Shown: positions 1 to 10,567 of the stretch, one piece after another
Numbering within the stretch: the stretch's first letter is position 1
Layout: the number at the start of each line of letters is the position of its first letter
NCBI GenBank assembly: GCA_001599595.1
Contig: BCHH01000002.1
Coordinates: 120,514-184,513 of the forward strand
Source of the DNA: Beverwykella pulmonaria
Taxonomy: Eukaryota > Ascomycota > Dothideomycetes > Pleosporales > Melanommataceae
DNA length: 64,000 nt
Reading direction: 5' to 3'
Program-made: the position numbers and the translations under genes
Notes under the pieces: generated by a model
Told to the model about the DNA's origin: nothing
The model's database searches: none
Seen by the model: the letters and a program-made list of their open reading frames with translations, nothing else

Positions 1-873
1 CTCCTTAGTTTTGACTCTTCGTAGTTAACTTAGATTAGTTCATCTCTTTGTTAAGATCCTTGATCTATGCTTGTCGTAATTCGCTCTTTGAGTCCTTATG
101 TAACAAGCGTAGACGTACGTAGGGCCTTGGGTTGGTTCTCGCGTATCAATGGGAACGACACTGAGAATGAAGGTACTGAGCAGTAGGAAGTGTCTGTACT
201 AGGAAGTAACTTAGATTGAACACGATGTGCTGTAAGAGCCCATCGTGCCTGGCTATATACCAGGGCGATAGCCGTGACAGTGGCTATCAGAACTATCGCG
301 ATAGTCGCGCCGATAGTTCCTACAATGAGTGGTAGTTTTAGCGCCAGCTATCATCGTCATCGATAGTCCTCAGCAGAACTATCGATCACGTGATCCCTTG
401 CCGCCAATATTCCTGAGTCGCCCGTCCCTGACGGCGCGCTCTCTGTGAACCAATGAGATGTGCTTGATGAAGCTGTGAGACCGTGGTCGTAACACTCTTA
501 CCCAGATTGACACTTAGTTATTCTAGTTATAGAATTGGTTTATATTAGAGCTACCCTACTATTAGGCAGCCGACTCCTGTACTCGGTCCTCCTGAATACT
601 ACCTCGGCGAAGCCACAGCAGAGCTATCCCTACCCTAACCCGGACCAAGGCTTAGTAAGTGGAACCCCCGTAACACCTACAGCACTCTACATGGTCACGA
701 CAACATACTCTATAACTAACCTAGTTGTCTGGTGGGGATTAATGTACTGAACAAGGTAGCAGCTGATTAGCCTACCATTGGACCTCCCTTCTTCGCTCCT
801 ATCCCGCTTGTTTTGCAACATGCTAGAGCCTTACAGACCTGAGTTGACTCTAGTGCTTAGCAGGACTAATTAC
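1..873. other. No gene seen; decayed repeat DNA
   Basis: I see no supportable gene here. A plus frame at 535-750 (71 codons) has no ATG-based start, no recognisable family and no partner exon. The notable element is a dense group of CGATAG/CTATCG hexamers at about 266-385, listed separately. Confidence 0.5.
262..385. repeat. Cluster of CGATAG/CTATCG inverted motifs
   Basis: Within about 120 bp the hexamer CGATAG or its complement (or the near form GCTATC) occurs around eight times in both orientations. It includes a perfect 14-bp palindrome ACTATCGCGATAGT near 293-306 and the ATCGATAG copy near 359. Such arrays occur as subterminal repeats of DNA transposons, where transposase binds. That role is inferred; no transposase gene lies beside it. 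Confidence 0.45.
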
Positions 874-1120
874 CGTGAAAACCTGCGCAAATGGCCAATA
901 GCTAGACAGGGGACAGAAAGGATTTTGAAGGATTCTTAAGGATTTCGGTTAATAAAGCCAATTGGTAACGCTGGTCTGTGTCACATACTGCTTGAGTTAT
1001 GTTAGCTAAAATTAATCTAGAGTCAGCTATTGGCTTTATTGACCAAACTCCTGTAGAATCCTGTAGAATCCTTTCTGTCCCCTGTCTAGCTAATTAGCTA
1101 TTTGCGTAGGTTGTTACGCG
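874..1120. mobile_element. MITE-like element with long terminal inverted repeats
   Basis: Two arms of about 95 bp face each other around a core of roughly 60 bp. The left arm (about 874-970) contains GCTAGACAGGGGACAGAAAG and then TTAATAAAGCCAA. The right arm (about 1030-1120) is its imperfect reverse complement, including TTTCTGTCCCCTGTCTAGC. The size (about 245 bp), lack of coding potential and paired arms fit a miniature inverted-repeat transposable element or a hairpin-forming fold-back element. I could not fix a target-site duplication, so the ends are approximate. Confidence 0.6.
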
Positions 1121-1525
1121 TACATCGAGGCGGTGTTCCTGCGCTTCATTACCAATCGCCTTCATGGTGGAGCAATTTGTTCGTCCGGACGTGTAGGACC
1201 TCGCATGAACAGACGGCGGACGCCTAAGCTCGTGTACACTCAACACCCCTGCCCAGGCTATTAGCGCTAACACATATGTATTCTATCGCTAGCCATAGGT
1301 AATTTAGCACTAGTCAAGGATACATTACGCTTACAAGAGTATTTTTAAGGGTAACAACGCCTCTCTCCTAGTAAAAATAAAGCTAAAATATAGCTTAACA
1401 GCCCTCTAGCTAGTAAGAGTGGTAAAAACCCTTGAAGCGAGACTGTGTTGGCGCTAACGACCTGGGCAGGTTGACTGTAGGAAGGTACGAAAGACCTGCT
1501 TCTTTGCAGAAGACAGCGTGCGCTG

Positions 1526-1533
1526 TATATAAG
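1526..1533 (+). promoter_or_regulatory. TATA-like box of the trypsin gene
   Basis: TATATAAG lies 110 bp upstream of the preferred ATG at 1644, a normal spacing for a fungal gene with a TATA box. The stretch between is pyrimidine-rich. This supports the ATG at 1644 over the in-frame upstream ATG at 1539, which would sit only a few bases after the TATA box. Confidence 0.5.
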
Positions 1534-1643
1534 AACCGATGAGCTCCCTCTCTTTGCAACCTAGCCAGCTAGCTTTTGTTCTCTCGTTACCAAACTCTTC
1601 GGTCTCCATTAACAACAGGTTTCTACCCCTCCCATCTAGTACA

Positions 1644-2556
1644 ATGGCACTGGCTCTCTCCCTTCTCCTTGCAGCGCTCGCGATGCCTGCGCTCTTATTC
1701 GCGGCTGCTATCCCAGAAAAACAGGAGACGCAGATTGTTGGTGGAACAGCGGCTGCGGCTGGCGAATTCCCCTTTATTGTTAGCATCCAGACTTTAGCTG
1801 GGGTGCCCTTCTGTGCCGGTACTCTCCTGAATGCCAACACAGTTATGACAGCTGGTCATTGTTCTCCAGAAGGGCCCGAGGTCCCGTTAGACCTTCTTAT
1901 TCGTGCTGGATCTCTTGTACGTTACCTGTAATAGACAGTAAGAAGTAAGGGAAATATAGGACTGACTATTTCTGAAGGCCACCGCTTCCGGAGGCGTGAC
2001 CTCCGGCGTGTCTAACTTTACTATCATTCCAAAATATGATGGCGAAGACTACGATATTTCTATCTTAAAGCTATCGACTTCGATCCCAACCAGCTCAACT
2101 ATTGCCTACGGCCGTCTCCCAGCTTCTGATTCTGACCCGGCGGCTGGCTCTATCACTACTGTTGCCGGCTGGTAAGTTCACCTCCTATCAAGAATCCTAG
2201 TCCTTGCCAAAAGCAAACATAAAGCAGAGACCTAACTCACATCTAGGGGTGCTACTCGCGAGGGAGGACCCTCTTCCGCCAGCCTGCTCAAGGTCTCCGT
2301 GCCGGTCATCTCCCGCACCCAGTGCCAAGCGGCGTACGCACCAATCCAATCGCCGGTCACCGACCGCATGTGGTGCGCGGGTGAAGCTGCTGGAGGCAAG
2401 GATGCTTGCCAGGGAGACAGCGGAGGCCCGATCGTCGACGGATCTTCTACTGTTATCGGCATAGTTTCTTGGGGCAGAGGCTGCGCGCGCGCTGAATTCC
2501 CTGGTGTGTATACACGCGTGTCTAGCTTCATTTCTTTTATCAACTCCAACTTGTAG
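1644..2556 (+). CDS. Secreted trypsin-like serine protease (S1 family)
   Basis: A complete 258-residue trypsin is read from three exons: 1644-1916, 1978-2171 and 2247-2556. Both introns are GT-AG (61 and 75 nt) and both joins restore frame. Residues 1-22 form a hydrophobic signal peptide, followed by a short propeptide and the mature start IVGG at 31. The catalytic triad is visible: His72 in TAGHC, Asp117 in DISIL and Ser214 in GDSGGP. Asp208, six residues before the serine, predicts cleavage after Lys or Arg. Cysteines C57, C73, C184, C199, C210 and C235 fit a chymotrypsin-fold disulphide set. The protein should be secreted; in plant-associated fungi such trypsins digest host protein, but that role is inferred. 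The gene is unbroken although its surroundings are decayed repeats and pseudogenes. The ATG at 1644 is chosen because it opens directly into the signal peptide. Confidence 0.93.
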
Positions 2557-2924
2557 ATGGTGGGATGTATGGGGTGGAACTCCTGGAGACAATGAGGTGG
2601 AACTCCTAGAGACGATGAGGTGGGGCGATGAGTTGTTATTAATTCAGCACAGAAGTCGTGAGCAGATGAATAAGATCATCAATACAATATGAAGAGCTTC
2701 TATTTGCCAGGTTTAGCTCTTTTATCTTTTTCCACTTACTTTTAGTGACCTTGTAGCAATTTCTGGTCGCTATCCTACTTAACATTTGCGCCTATGTCTT
2801 TACGTGCAGCTGTGCTCTGGGGCTCCACTTTAGCTCATTCCTCCACCACAGCACACAGGTATTCCTTGACAACACTTCGTGGCTTTGTCTAAAGATTCGG
2901 ATCATACGGCCTAAGCCTTCCTTT
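2557..2924. other. Intergenic, nothing recognised
   Basis: Downstream of the trypsin stop there is a short G-rich imperfect repeat (GGTGGAACTCCT-type units at about 2572-2612), then AT-rich sequence up to the kinase relic. No gene is supported. Confidence 0.4.
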
Positions 2925-4091
2925 ATGGCTACCTATCTTCCACCTGGTATCGACTCCAGCAACATTGTAGGGTTCGGAACAACTGGTATCGTCGCTGTTA
3001 TTCCTCGTACTCGAAAAGTCATTAAATTCCCACATCCCGAACCCGATGCTCGCGCCCGATGCTAAGTCGAAGCTAATATCTACAAACGACTTGAGTCATT
3101 GCGTGAGAAATCATGCTCAACAATATTACGTTACTGCGGCAGTTCTGGGCATGGAATAATTTTGGAATACGTCGAGAATGGGACTTTGAGAAATCACATA
3201 CACACTACGGGTTTACCAAATAAGGCATTACTTCTACGCTGGGCTCGGCAAGCAGCGCAAGCATTGGTGTTCTGCCATGCGAATGCTATTCTTCACGGGA
3301 ACATCAACTCCAGCAACATCTGACTTCGCGCTCCCCCGACGCCATGTCACGGTAGCGAGGTAACGCTAAGATTTTGCGCTTTCCCGACTGGAAAGAAGAG
3401 CTTCTTAAATCAGAACTGGCTCTCTACACTTGGCTCGAGACAAAAGCCCTCCATATGCACATTTCGGTGACTGGAGCACCATGCTCACGTGTCATAGCAT
3501 TTACTTAAGCAACGTGAGGTAAAATGTCCATGTAATTCACTCAAAAATTCGCACCAATATAGAGCAACTGAAGTAGCCTCGAGTTGTCCTCAAGATCTTT
3601 GAAGAGTATATATCGCGGATTTCGGTCTCTCTCGGAATTTCTTGTCGGAGAATAGTCAAACGGACCGACCGACGGCAAGAACACCGCGATATTGTGCTCC
3701 AGAGGTGTATCTATACGAGTCACGAGGTCGCGCGGCCGATATATTTTCGATGGGCTGCGTCTTCACGGAAATTTTGACAGTCTACGCTGGCTACGACCTA
3801 GAAGATCTCAGAGATCATCTTTGTAGTGACGGCGGTACCGATCACTACCATTCTGAGATAGATTTCATGCGTAGCTAGATTAAGAGCAAAATTTCGGACA
3901 CGATTCCACCTGGGTCAGGGAAAGAGGCATTATTGGAATACCTCCAAATGATGCTAGAAGAAACACTCATGCAAAGGCCTACGGCTGCGTCATTAAGATC
4001 CTTTTCCCAACTTCCGCTGCTTTCTCCCCCATTCCTATCCAAGGGGGAGGGATGTTGTGATATCGGCCCAGAGCCTTATATCGTTGAGTAG
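2925..4091 (+). pseudogene. Decayed protein kinase (N-lobe and C-lobe pieces)
   Basis: From the ATG at 2925 one frame runs to 3323 and reads like the N-lobe of fungal Ser/Thr kinases: a glycine-loop-like GFGTTGIVAV, a VIKFPHP segment with the expected lysine, an ILEYVENGTLRNHI hinge, and LHGNINSSNI, where the catalytic HRD motif has become HGN. It is cut by TAA at 3063-3065. A second piece in the same frame register, 3612-4091, reads as the C-lobe: IADFGLSRNF (DFG), RYCAPEV (APE) and ADIFSMGCVFTEIL. It is cut by TAG at 3876-3878 and continues through QRPTAASLRSF to a TAG at 4089. The 290 bp between them does not read as kinase. Either one gene lost its centre or two kinase relics lie side by side. 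The HGN in place of HRD/HGD suggests the product was not an active kinase even before the breaks. Confidence 0.72.
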
Positions 4092-4104
4092 CCCCTTGGA
4101 ATAA

Positions 4105-4521
4105 CTAGCAACCGAATGTTACGATCCAAGAGTCAGCTCCCTCCTTAAGCTTCTTGAGCACAAATACGGCGCGCAGTTGGCTTAGCCATGTGTACTCTGT
4201 TCGAAAGCCCCTACCCTATTGTGACAGTAGATAGGCTTCGTCAATAACGACTAAGCTGAGACGTTCCTTAAACCCTGGATGGATAGCCGTGGTGTGGAAC
4301 TTGTCGCTTATTGCTAGCTCGGAGCTTATTAGAATGTGTGTAAACTTCCCGCTCTGTATATCCGTGAGAACCTTCACGGTAACCGTATCTGCATTTAGAA
4401 AAAAAAGTTTGCCACCGATGCGAGCTATATATACGATTTGCTCCAAGCCAATCTGATCTAGCGGCAGCATAAAAGTGGTGATGGATTTGTGGATCAGGAG
4501 AGTTACTGCTGAGAGAATCAT
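4105..4521 (-). pseudogene. Decayed RecQ-like DNA helicase fragment
   Basis: The minus frame 4521-4216 carries helicase core features of the type seen in fungal RecQ-like repeats. PLDQIGLEQ resembles a QxxR-like motif region, ILISSELAIS a motif Ib-like stretch, and VVIDEAYLLSQ is a Walker B where the expected DEAH is DEAY. An in-frame TAG directly after LSQ (at 4216) interrupts it, and the frame then continues through RGFRTEYTWLSQLRAVF to a TAG at 4105. Walker A and the C-terminal helicase half are absent, so this is a fragment. Similar helicases are multicopy and often subtelomeric or transposon-linked in fungi; that link is knowledge of the family, not shown here. It is convergent with the kinase relic, 13 bp away. 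Confidence 0.62.
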
Positions 4522-6100
4522 GCTTTTTCTAAATAAAATCTTCGTGATAAGTATAAGGTCTTTTCGCTTATAGATGAGATGTCGTAGAGCGTTGCGCTAA
4601 CTGTCCTGGGGTGCATAATGGCAAAGAAGCTGGATTGCTTTAATCAATCGTGCTATTTTGTTCCGCTTCCTCCGCTCTTGTAGCTCTAGCAATAAATCTC
4701 TGGGCCTTGGCCACCTGTTCGGTCGGGATAGTACACCATATATAAATGTCATGTATATCACGTGTCTCACATGACATACCATATGTCCTATTCTAGCTAG
4801 CTCACCCTTCATGGGTATATATAGTCGTCGTGCGAGCAGTCAGCTCTTCACGGCTTTCTCGCTCTTTATACACACTTTCCATCAGACAGTTGACTTCCGC
4901 CTCTACTCGTGACAACAAATGTTGAATGGACTTTGCTAGCTAGCTTGGTGTTAGCAAGGTGAGCGGAGCAAAGCATGTTTTGCACGGTGTACACAGCGCG
5001 CGGGGATAGTAGGGTGGGCAAGTAACTGTTCGTTGATTCTGTTCTGTTGTGCTACGTACGAGGGGAGAGGCCACATATTGTTCGCGCTCGGTCCCAGCGC
5101 ACTGGCCACATCACGTGGTCACACCACGTGATATTAACCTCTGTAATATACAACATCCACTGTTCGGACAACAAACATGATTTTTTAGCCATTTTGGTCG
5201 GATTTTCAACGAGGATAAATTGAGGCCATATAGTATCGTACAACAGCCTATATACGTTGATTTTCTGGTGTGGGGTCTACAGATGAAGATACGGACCAAG
5301 ATACTGGTCGTCGGTATTCTAGCTTTTGCTGCCATGTGAGTCAGTCCAGCTATCGAAGTCCTCGGATCAAGACTAACTTCATCCTAGTAGAAGTACTGCA
5401 ACTTTCGTCAGGATACAGTATATTCACTCCCTAAACCGGACTTCTTGTGTATGTCCTCCACGCACTTCTGCTGAAGCTCTGTTAGATGAGATTGCCGCCC
5501 ACCATCTTTAATTCTAACTAACCAACACCAGGGACCACCGAAAAAGTAGCCACTGGTCCGCTGTCGAGCCTAGAATTGGCATAACAGCCGGCAGCATGGC
5601 AATCTTGCACTCTCTCCTACAAAATCTCCTCTACCGCATCATGCTCGCCACAACACCAGCCTCCACCCACACCCGCACATCCTCTCACCCCTCCCATCGC
5701 AGCACACCCAAACAGCGCAAGTTGAACAGCTGGCTCGAACTCAGCGATCTCATTCCCACACAGTGAAGTACACCGACTACCATTATCAGAAACGAGCCGC
5801 GACTGGACCATAGCCTGACAGCGAGTAGTAGGAATGTGATTATGGATTGTGGCGAGGAGTCCAGAAGGCGTAGGACTTAAACAGAGTGTGGTTGTGGAGC
5901 AGGCGTACGAGGGCCCGCCACGGCTATATTTAAGGGATAGCCTGAAGAATATTCTTATGTGGAAGAGTGTGTATTATACTGGGAGTGGGAATAGAGAAGA
6001 AAAGGGGACAGGATAGATGAGTGATTAGCATTGTCCGTTTGCGACGAACAAGCCATGAAATCACGAGTTATATATACCATGTAGTCAAATTAGAGACCGC
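4522..6100. other. No gene seen; AT-rich with CACGTG palindrome
   Basis: Short frames occur on both strands (for example 4597-4812 minus and 5617-5811 minus) but none shows a family, a signal peptide or a splice partner. The sequence has a perfect inverted repeat centred on two CACGTG cores at 5110-5132, listed separately. Confidence 0.45.
5110..5132. repeat. Perfect palindrome with two CACGTG cores
   Basis: Two 10-base arms, ATCACGTGGT and ACCACGTGAT, flank the 3-base spacer CAC. Each arm contains the E-box core CACGTG bound by bHLH factors. No intact gene is near enough to assign it as an operator; it may be a transposon remnant. A related double CACGTG arrangement lies at about 61750-61790. 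Confidence 0.4.
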
Positions 6101-6108
6101 CGTGCATA

Positions 6109-6515
6109 ATGATAGAATCTTACATAATGTCTTACCAATTCTTCTCTTTCTGGATTTTAATTATGGCAATTATTGTTGGTATTACGGTGGATTGCTCTAT
6201 AGATAACAATGACTCAGAAGGGGGACTGTGTGGATTAAGCGAGATCCGCACAGGCATAAATATACGGCCCCGGCAATTTAGAAGGAGGACACACCCAAGA
6301 ATCAAAACCTACAATTGGCAAGCTAGCAGAGGACTTCAACGTCGCTGCTAGCCCTTGCTACGTAGAAGATTTGTGGTCACAAGCAATCCATACTCTTTCT
6401 ACCGTACCCTGCGCTCTTGCACCGCCGTGGATTAGCGTTCTGCGAAACCCACGGGCAGTCGATTAACAGCGTCCAGAGTACCTTCCCATTTCACGGGCGG
6501 GTATACCGACAATTA
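6109..6515 (+). pseudogene. Fragment related to the toxin-like gene at 52-53.8 kb
   Basis: Bases of about 6180-6515 match 52720-53050 nearly base for base, with small indels (for example the extra GCGA at 52777) and scattered substitutions, most of them transitions. The shared part covers the middle of the toxin-like gene, from its ITVDC-like start to a region containing FHGRVYR in the intact frame. The copy here lacks the signal-peptide exon, the catalytic-motif exon and the lysine-rich tail, and no frame spans it. It is therefore a truncated, non-coding duplicate. Flanking sequence is not shared. Confidence 0.8.
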
Positions 6516-7326
6516 TGCTGTGCTACAATAATTCATCGTGTGAGATTGTTGACTGGCATACTGTTCTCACTCTTCATCTATGTAGAAATCTGAAGTGGAT
6601 AATTTAACCCAATATCCATGTCCACATCTTTGTGTCTGGTTTACGTAAGTGTTGTGTCCTGATATCACGAAATTTGGGTGTCTCCCAGGACCAGGAATAA
6701 CGATTAGCTTCTCAAAGTAACTTATAGTTAATATATGCGCTGTTTGAATTTACGCTTGTATGGTAGATATAAAATTTTGTAGATCGAAGAGCAGTGTAGA
6801 TTATTTCTCTGGGAAGGAGAAGGCCAAGTAAATTTTTGCGTCACCCAATTGCTTTTGTGACCCTCCTCCCAGCTACAGATTTTGTTACGAAATGGACGAA
6901 CGAAGTGAGAGATAATAAGAACCAAACTCGGAACAACCAGATAGGCCCAAATAGCGTGGGAGAGGGAAGGAGAGAAAAAGCTTGCTAACTTGCTATGCAG
7001 ATGCGTTATGCAATAAGGACATTTTCTGTTCCAATATCCGAGAAACTAATATGCAAAAATAAACTGAACTCCGCTACATATACAAACCGGCCATATTATT
7101 TACTGTGTATAGAGCTGCGATTTCTATTTCGGTTTCATTTCGTATAAATCCATTGCTAGGAGGACATAGCGTGGACATCGCAAAAGCCGAAAGTAGTAAT
7201 CAAGGTAACTTAGGACACTATAGTTCGCAAAACGTCTGTAAATCGAGTGAGACACTGGTAGACAGATCCCATGCTGTAAAACTTTTAGAGAAAATCAAGA
7301 TCCAAGGAAACGAATAGCAAGCTAGA
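6516..7326. other. No gene seen upstream of RAT1 3' end
   Basis: AT-rich sequence with short frames only. It marks the border between the decayed segment on the left and the core-gene block on the right, and holds the 3' untranslated region of RAT1 at its right end. Confidence 0.4.
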
Positions 7327-10300
7327 TCAATAGCGTCCTCCTCCACCACCACCATTATACCCTCCACCACGATGTTGGCCTCCGCCGCGTCCGCCCCCTT
7401 GGCTACCATTCCTCCCCAGAATCTCATCAGCTGGCCTAAAATACCGCTCGTGCGTCAATGAATTACTGTCGTTGGGTCGAGGGGGGGGGGGACCACCATG
7501 ATGCTGTGACTGCTGCATCCAAGCCGGCCGTTGCTGAGGTGGAGGGGGATACGACGGAGGCCCACGATCATTGTACCCGCCATTCCAGCCTGGGGGAGGT
7601 GGAGGTGCCCAGCTGGGTGGAGGGGGGCCGTATCCGGCATGCTGTGGAGGTGGGCCCCATTGAGGCGGTTGGCCGTAAGGCGCAGGTGGTCCATATCCGT
7701 TTCCACTATATCCACCGCGGTTGTTATTATATCCACCACCGCGGTTGTTGTTGTATCCACCTCCGCCACGATTGTTATCGTAACCACTGTTGTTATTATT
7801 GTTGTTGTTATATCCACCTCGTCCACCTCCATTTCCTCCGCGATTGTTGTCGAAGCCGCCCCGTCCTCCACGGAAGCCGCCGCGGCCGCCACGCCCATTT
7901 TGTCCACTTCGGACAGCAGCCTCTTCCTCGCTCGTTAGTGCCTTGGGTGGAAGATTGACGCCTTTGAGGAGTGCAGAGCGATGGGCACGCTTCGCCTCAA
8001 GTTTGGGCATCTCGTAGTATACCCTAGAATTTGTCAGGAACAGTTTTCGTTGCATATATGATAAGCGGGACATACCTCATTGAGCGATCTTGGACAATCT
8101 TGAACTGGGTATCCTCTTCATCAATATCAAAGGGGGGTACGAGCTGGCTGTCCATGACAAAGAGATCATGGGGCTCGATGTGACCATGTAGCGCCCGGCT
8201 TTTCGCAGGGTCTATGGTGAGCTTCTGGGCAGCCTTACGATAAAATGCCTGATCAACGTCTTCGAAAAGAAGGCTCTCTTGAGAAAAAATAAGCGTCTCC
8301 TTACCGAACTCGTTGCGCTTCTTTTCATCGTCCGAGAGCTCGGGATATTTGGTCTTCATGGCGTCGAGTAGTCGCTTCTCGTCAATGAAGGGAAGGATGG
8401 CGACACCTTGCCATGCAAATTTCTTGCCATTCAGATCAATGTCGAAGTCCACTGGATAGAAGTCTAAGATTGGGCTGTCTTTATCTGACATGAGAGGGCG
8501 GAAGGGTTCGGGGATTGCATGGTTCGACGCAGCCGGCAATACGCCCATGAGCTGTTCATAGGGGTGGAATGGGACTCCAACCTTGAAAGTCTTGTGAGGG
8601 TTAAGCTTCTCGAGGTTCACAAAATCGGTGGCAAAAGGCGCATAGTGATACGGGTAGTACCAAGTCCACGAAGGACAGCCCTGCATATAGTATGCCAACA
8701 CCCAGCACAGCCCTTCGGCGTAGGCTCGACCAACCTCGTGGCGGAATGCAATGTCGTCTTCTTTGACGCCAAACTTCTGAACATAGTATCGCTCTTCGTA
8801 GCCGGGCTCCCATAGCTTAATAGTGTCCTCAGGCATCTCCCCTTCCTTCGGGGTTGGCACCGGGGTGTGTGCACCAACAGGTGTGCTCCGACCAGGTGTG
8901 CCATTGTCCGAGTCCTCGATGATTGCATCTATTTTACGCTTTCCGAGAGAGACGGGAGTCTCTGGGGCATCGGGAGCCTCTGACACCGAGGTAGTTTCCG
9001 GCTCCTGGCTTGCATCGGCAGATGGTTCAGCTTTGGCCTTCAATAACGCCTTCAGCTGCGCCGCTGCACTCTTGTTGGACTGGCTTTTACTTGCCATCAA
9101 GTCTTGGTGGACATCACGAACCGCATTCGACTGGGCGTCTTGCGGAGAAAAGAAAGGGATTCCTGCGTTAAGGTAGGTGCTCGTGTCCTCCTTAACTCGT
9201 TTGAATGCAGCTGGAAAGCTTACATTATCGTCTGTCCTGGGGCGCTTGTTGCCGCCGTTTTGTTGGGCTTCGCGACGGGCTCGGTTTGCAGCTTGACGAT
9301 CAGATATCTCTTTGCGCTTCTTAAAGATGCCAGCCTCCTTGCTGGCAAGAGCACTCATAATCTGCTGCACGCGTCCCATATCGGGATAACCATCCTTGGT
9401 GACATAGTCGCTCATCTGTGGGACAAGATCACGCCAAATGCCAATGAGAGTGTCGATACCTTGGTCACGAATCTCAAGACTAGGAAGATGGGGAAGGAAA
9501 TCGTTGCCTACGAAGAAGCACATGAAGACCCAGTCATCGAGGGCGCGCTCAATGTTGTGTGGGAAACGCCGGCGCGGAGAGTCCATCTCTACGGCCAAGT
9601 ACTCGCGCAAGATGTTGACGTGCAGCCAGATGAAAGGCTTGAGCGGTTGTTCAGTTGCGCTCCACTCTTCATCAGCCTCGGCTTCGGTCAGCTTTGTACC
9701 GTCGTCGGGAAATGTGCAGTTGGATCTAATGTGCCCTTTTCGGCCGCACCGCGTGCACTTCTTGTCCTTGCCGGAGTCGAAGAAGACGTCTTCTCTCAGG
9801 ACTCGGAAGTGGGGCTCATGTGTGGCGAGCCCGAGCATGATGAGATCGGCGTCTAGTCCGTAGATGACATGCCGTGTGTTGGGGTCGTGGGTGGGCATGG
9901 CGCGCTGCGAGCGGACAAAGTTCATGATCTTGTGCTCTCCCTCACCTGGCACAGATGCATCCGAGATGATGACCTTCATGTCGCGCCATGATGGATCCGT
10001 GGTGAACTTGTATGCGCACCAATACTGCAGACTCTCAGCAAGAAGATGCATAAAAGGCGTTCCCGGGGTGATGGCATTGGAGTCCCAGGTCTTCTCTACG
10101 ACCTCCTCGATGCTCGTGACATCCTCTCCCCTGTTGGCCTTTTGCGAGCTGAGCATCTTCACGAATTCGGCGCGCTCGTCGTCTTTCTCCTGGGCCTCTC
10201 GTGCCGATCGGAAGCGGCGGGAGCGCTGTTGGTTCATCTTGGCACGGGGCGCGACGCCATCGACTGCGAGATAGAGCAGCTTGCGCGGGCGCACCATGCC

Positions 10301-10567
10301 GACTACGCGATCGGTGTATTCGAAGATGGCCAGCATCATATCGGTCTCTGTCTTGGGGGCGGGCTTGTCTTCGGGATGGGAGCAGGGATGAACGATGCCG
10401 TTCATGTCGAGATAGAGGTTGTCAAACTCCTCCCCGTTCGGGTTGGGCTTGGTGCGGTCCACGGGCATGACTTCACCGTCAATGTTCTTGGGCAAATCTT
10501 CTACGACGCTGGAGATGATCTTGGGGTACTTCTGGCTGAGCCAGCGGAACATGGCGGGGACACCCAT
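7327..10567 (-). CDS. RAT1: 5'-3' exoribonuclease 2 (Rat1/Xrn2)
   Basis: Two exons (10567-8076 and 8023-7327) joined over a 52-nt intron give 1062 residues. The product is the nuclear 5'-to-3' exoribonuclease that degrades RNA after Pol II cleavage (torpedo termination) and trims rRNA and snoRNA ends. The start MGVPAMFRWLSQKYP is the invariant XRN N-terminus. The catalytic acidic set is visible in LDMNGIVH (54), AVDGVAPRAKMNQQR (102), SDASVPGEGEHKI (202-214), GLDADLIM (238) and the later GNDFLPHLPS. A CCHC zinc knuckle, CTRCGRKGHIRSNC, sits at 271-284, as in other filamentous fungi. After about residue 835 the tail is low-complexity: RGG/GGYNNN repeats, then proline-rich PPPP stretches, then RGGG. 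The intron falls just at the junction of the conserved domain and this tail. The gene is divergent from USO1 across a 0.7 kb spacer. Large antisense frames over it are shadows. Confidence 0.96.

Noticed and set aside
1539..1643. Upstream ATG of the trypsin frame
   Set aside because: It lies only a few bases after the TATA box and would bury the signal peptide behind 35 extra residues.
7458..7958. Plus-strand frames opposite the RGG/proline-rich RAT1 tail
   Set aside because: Low-complexity shadow of the glycine- and asparagine-rich repeats in the real frame.
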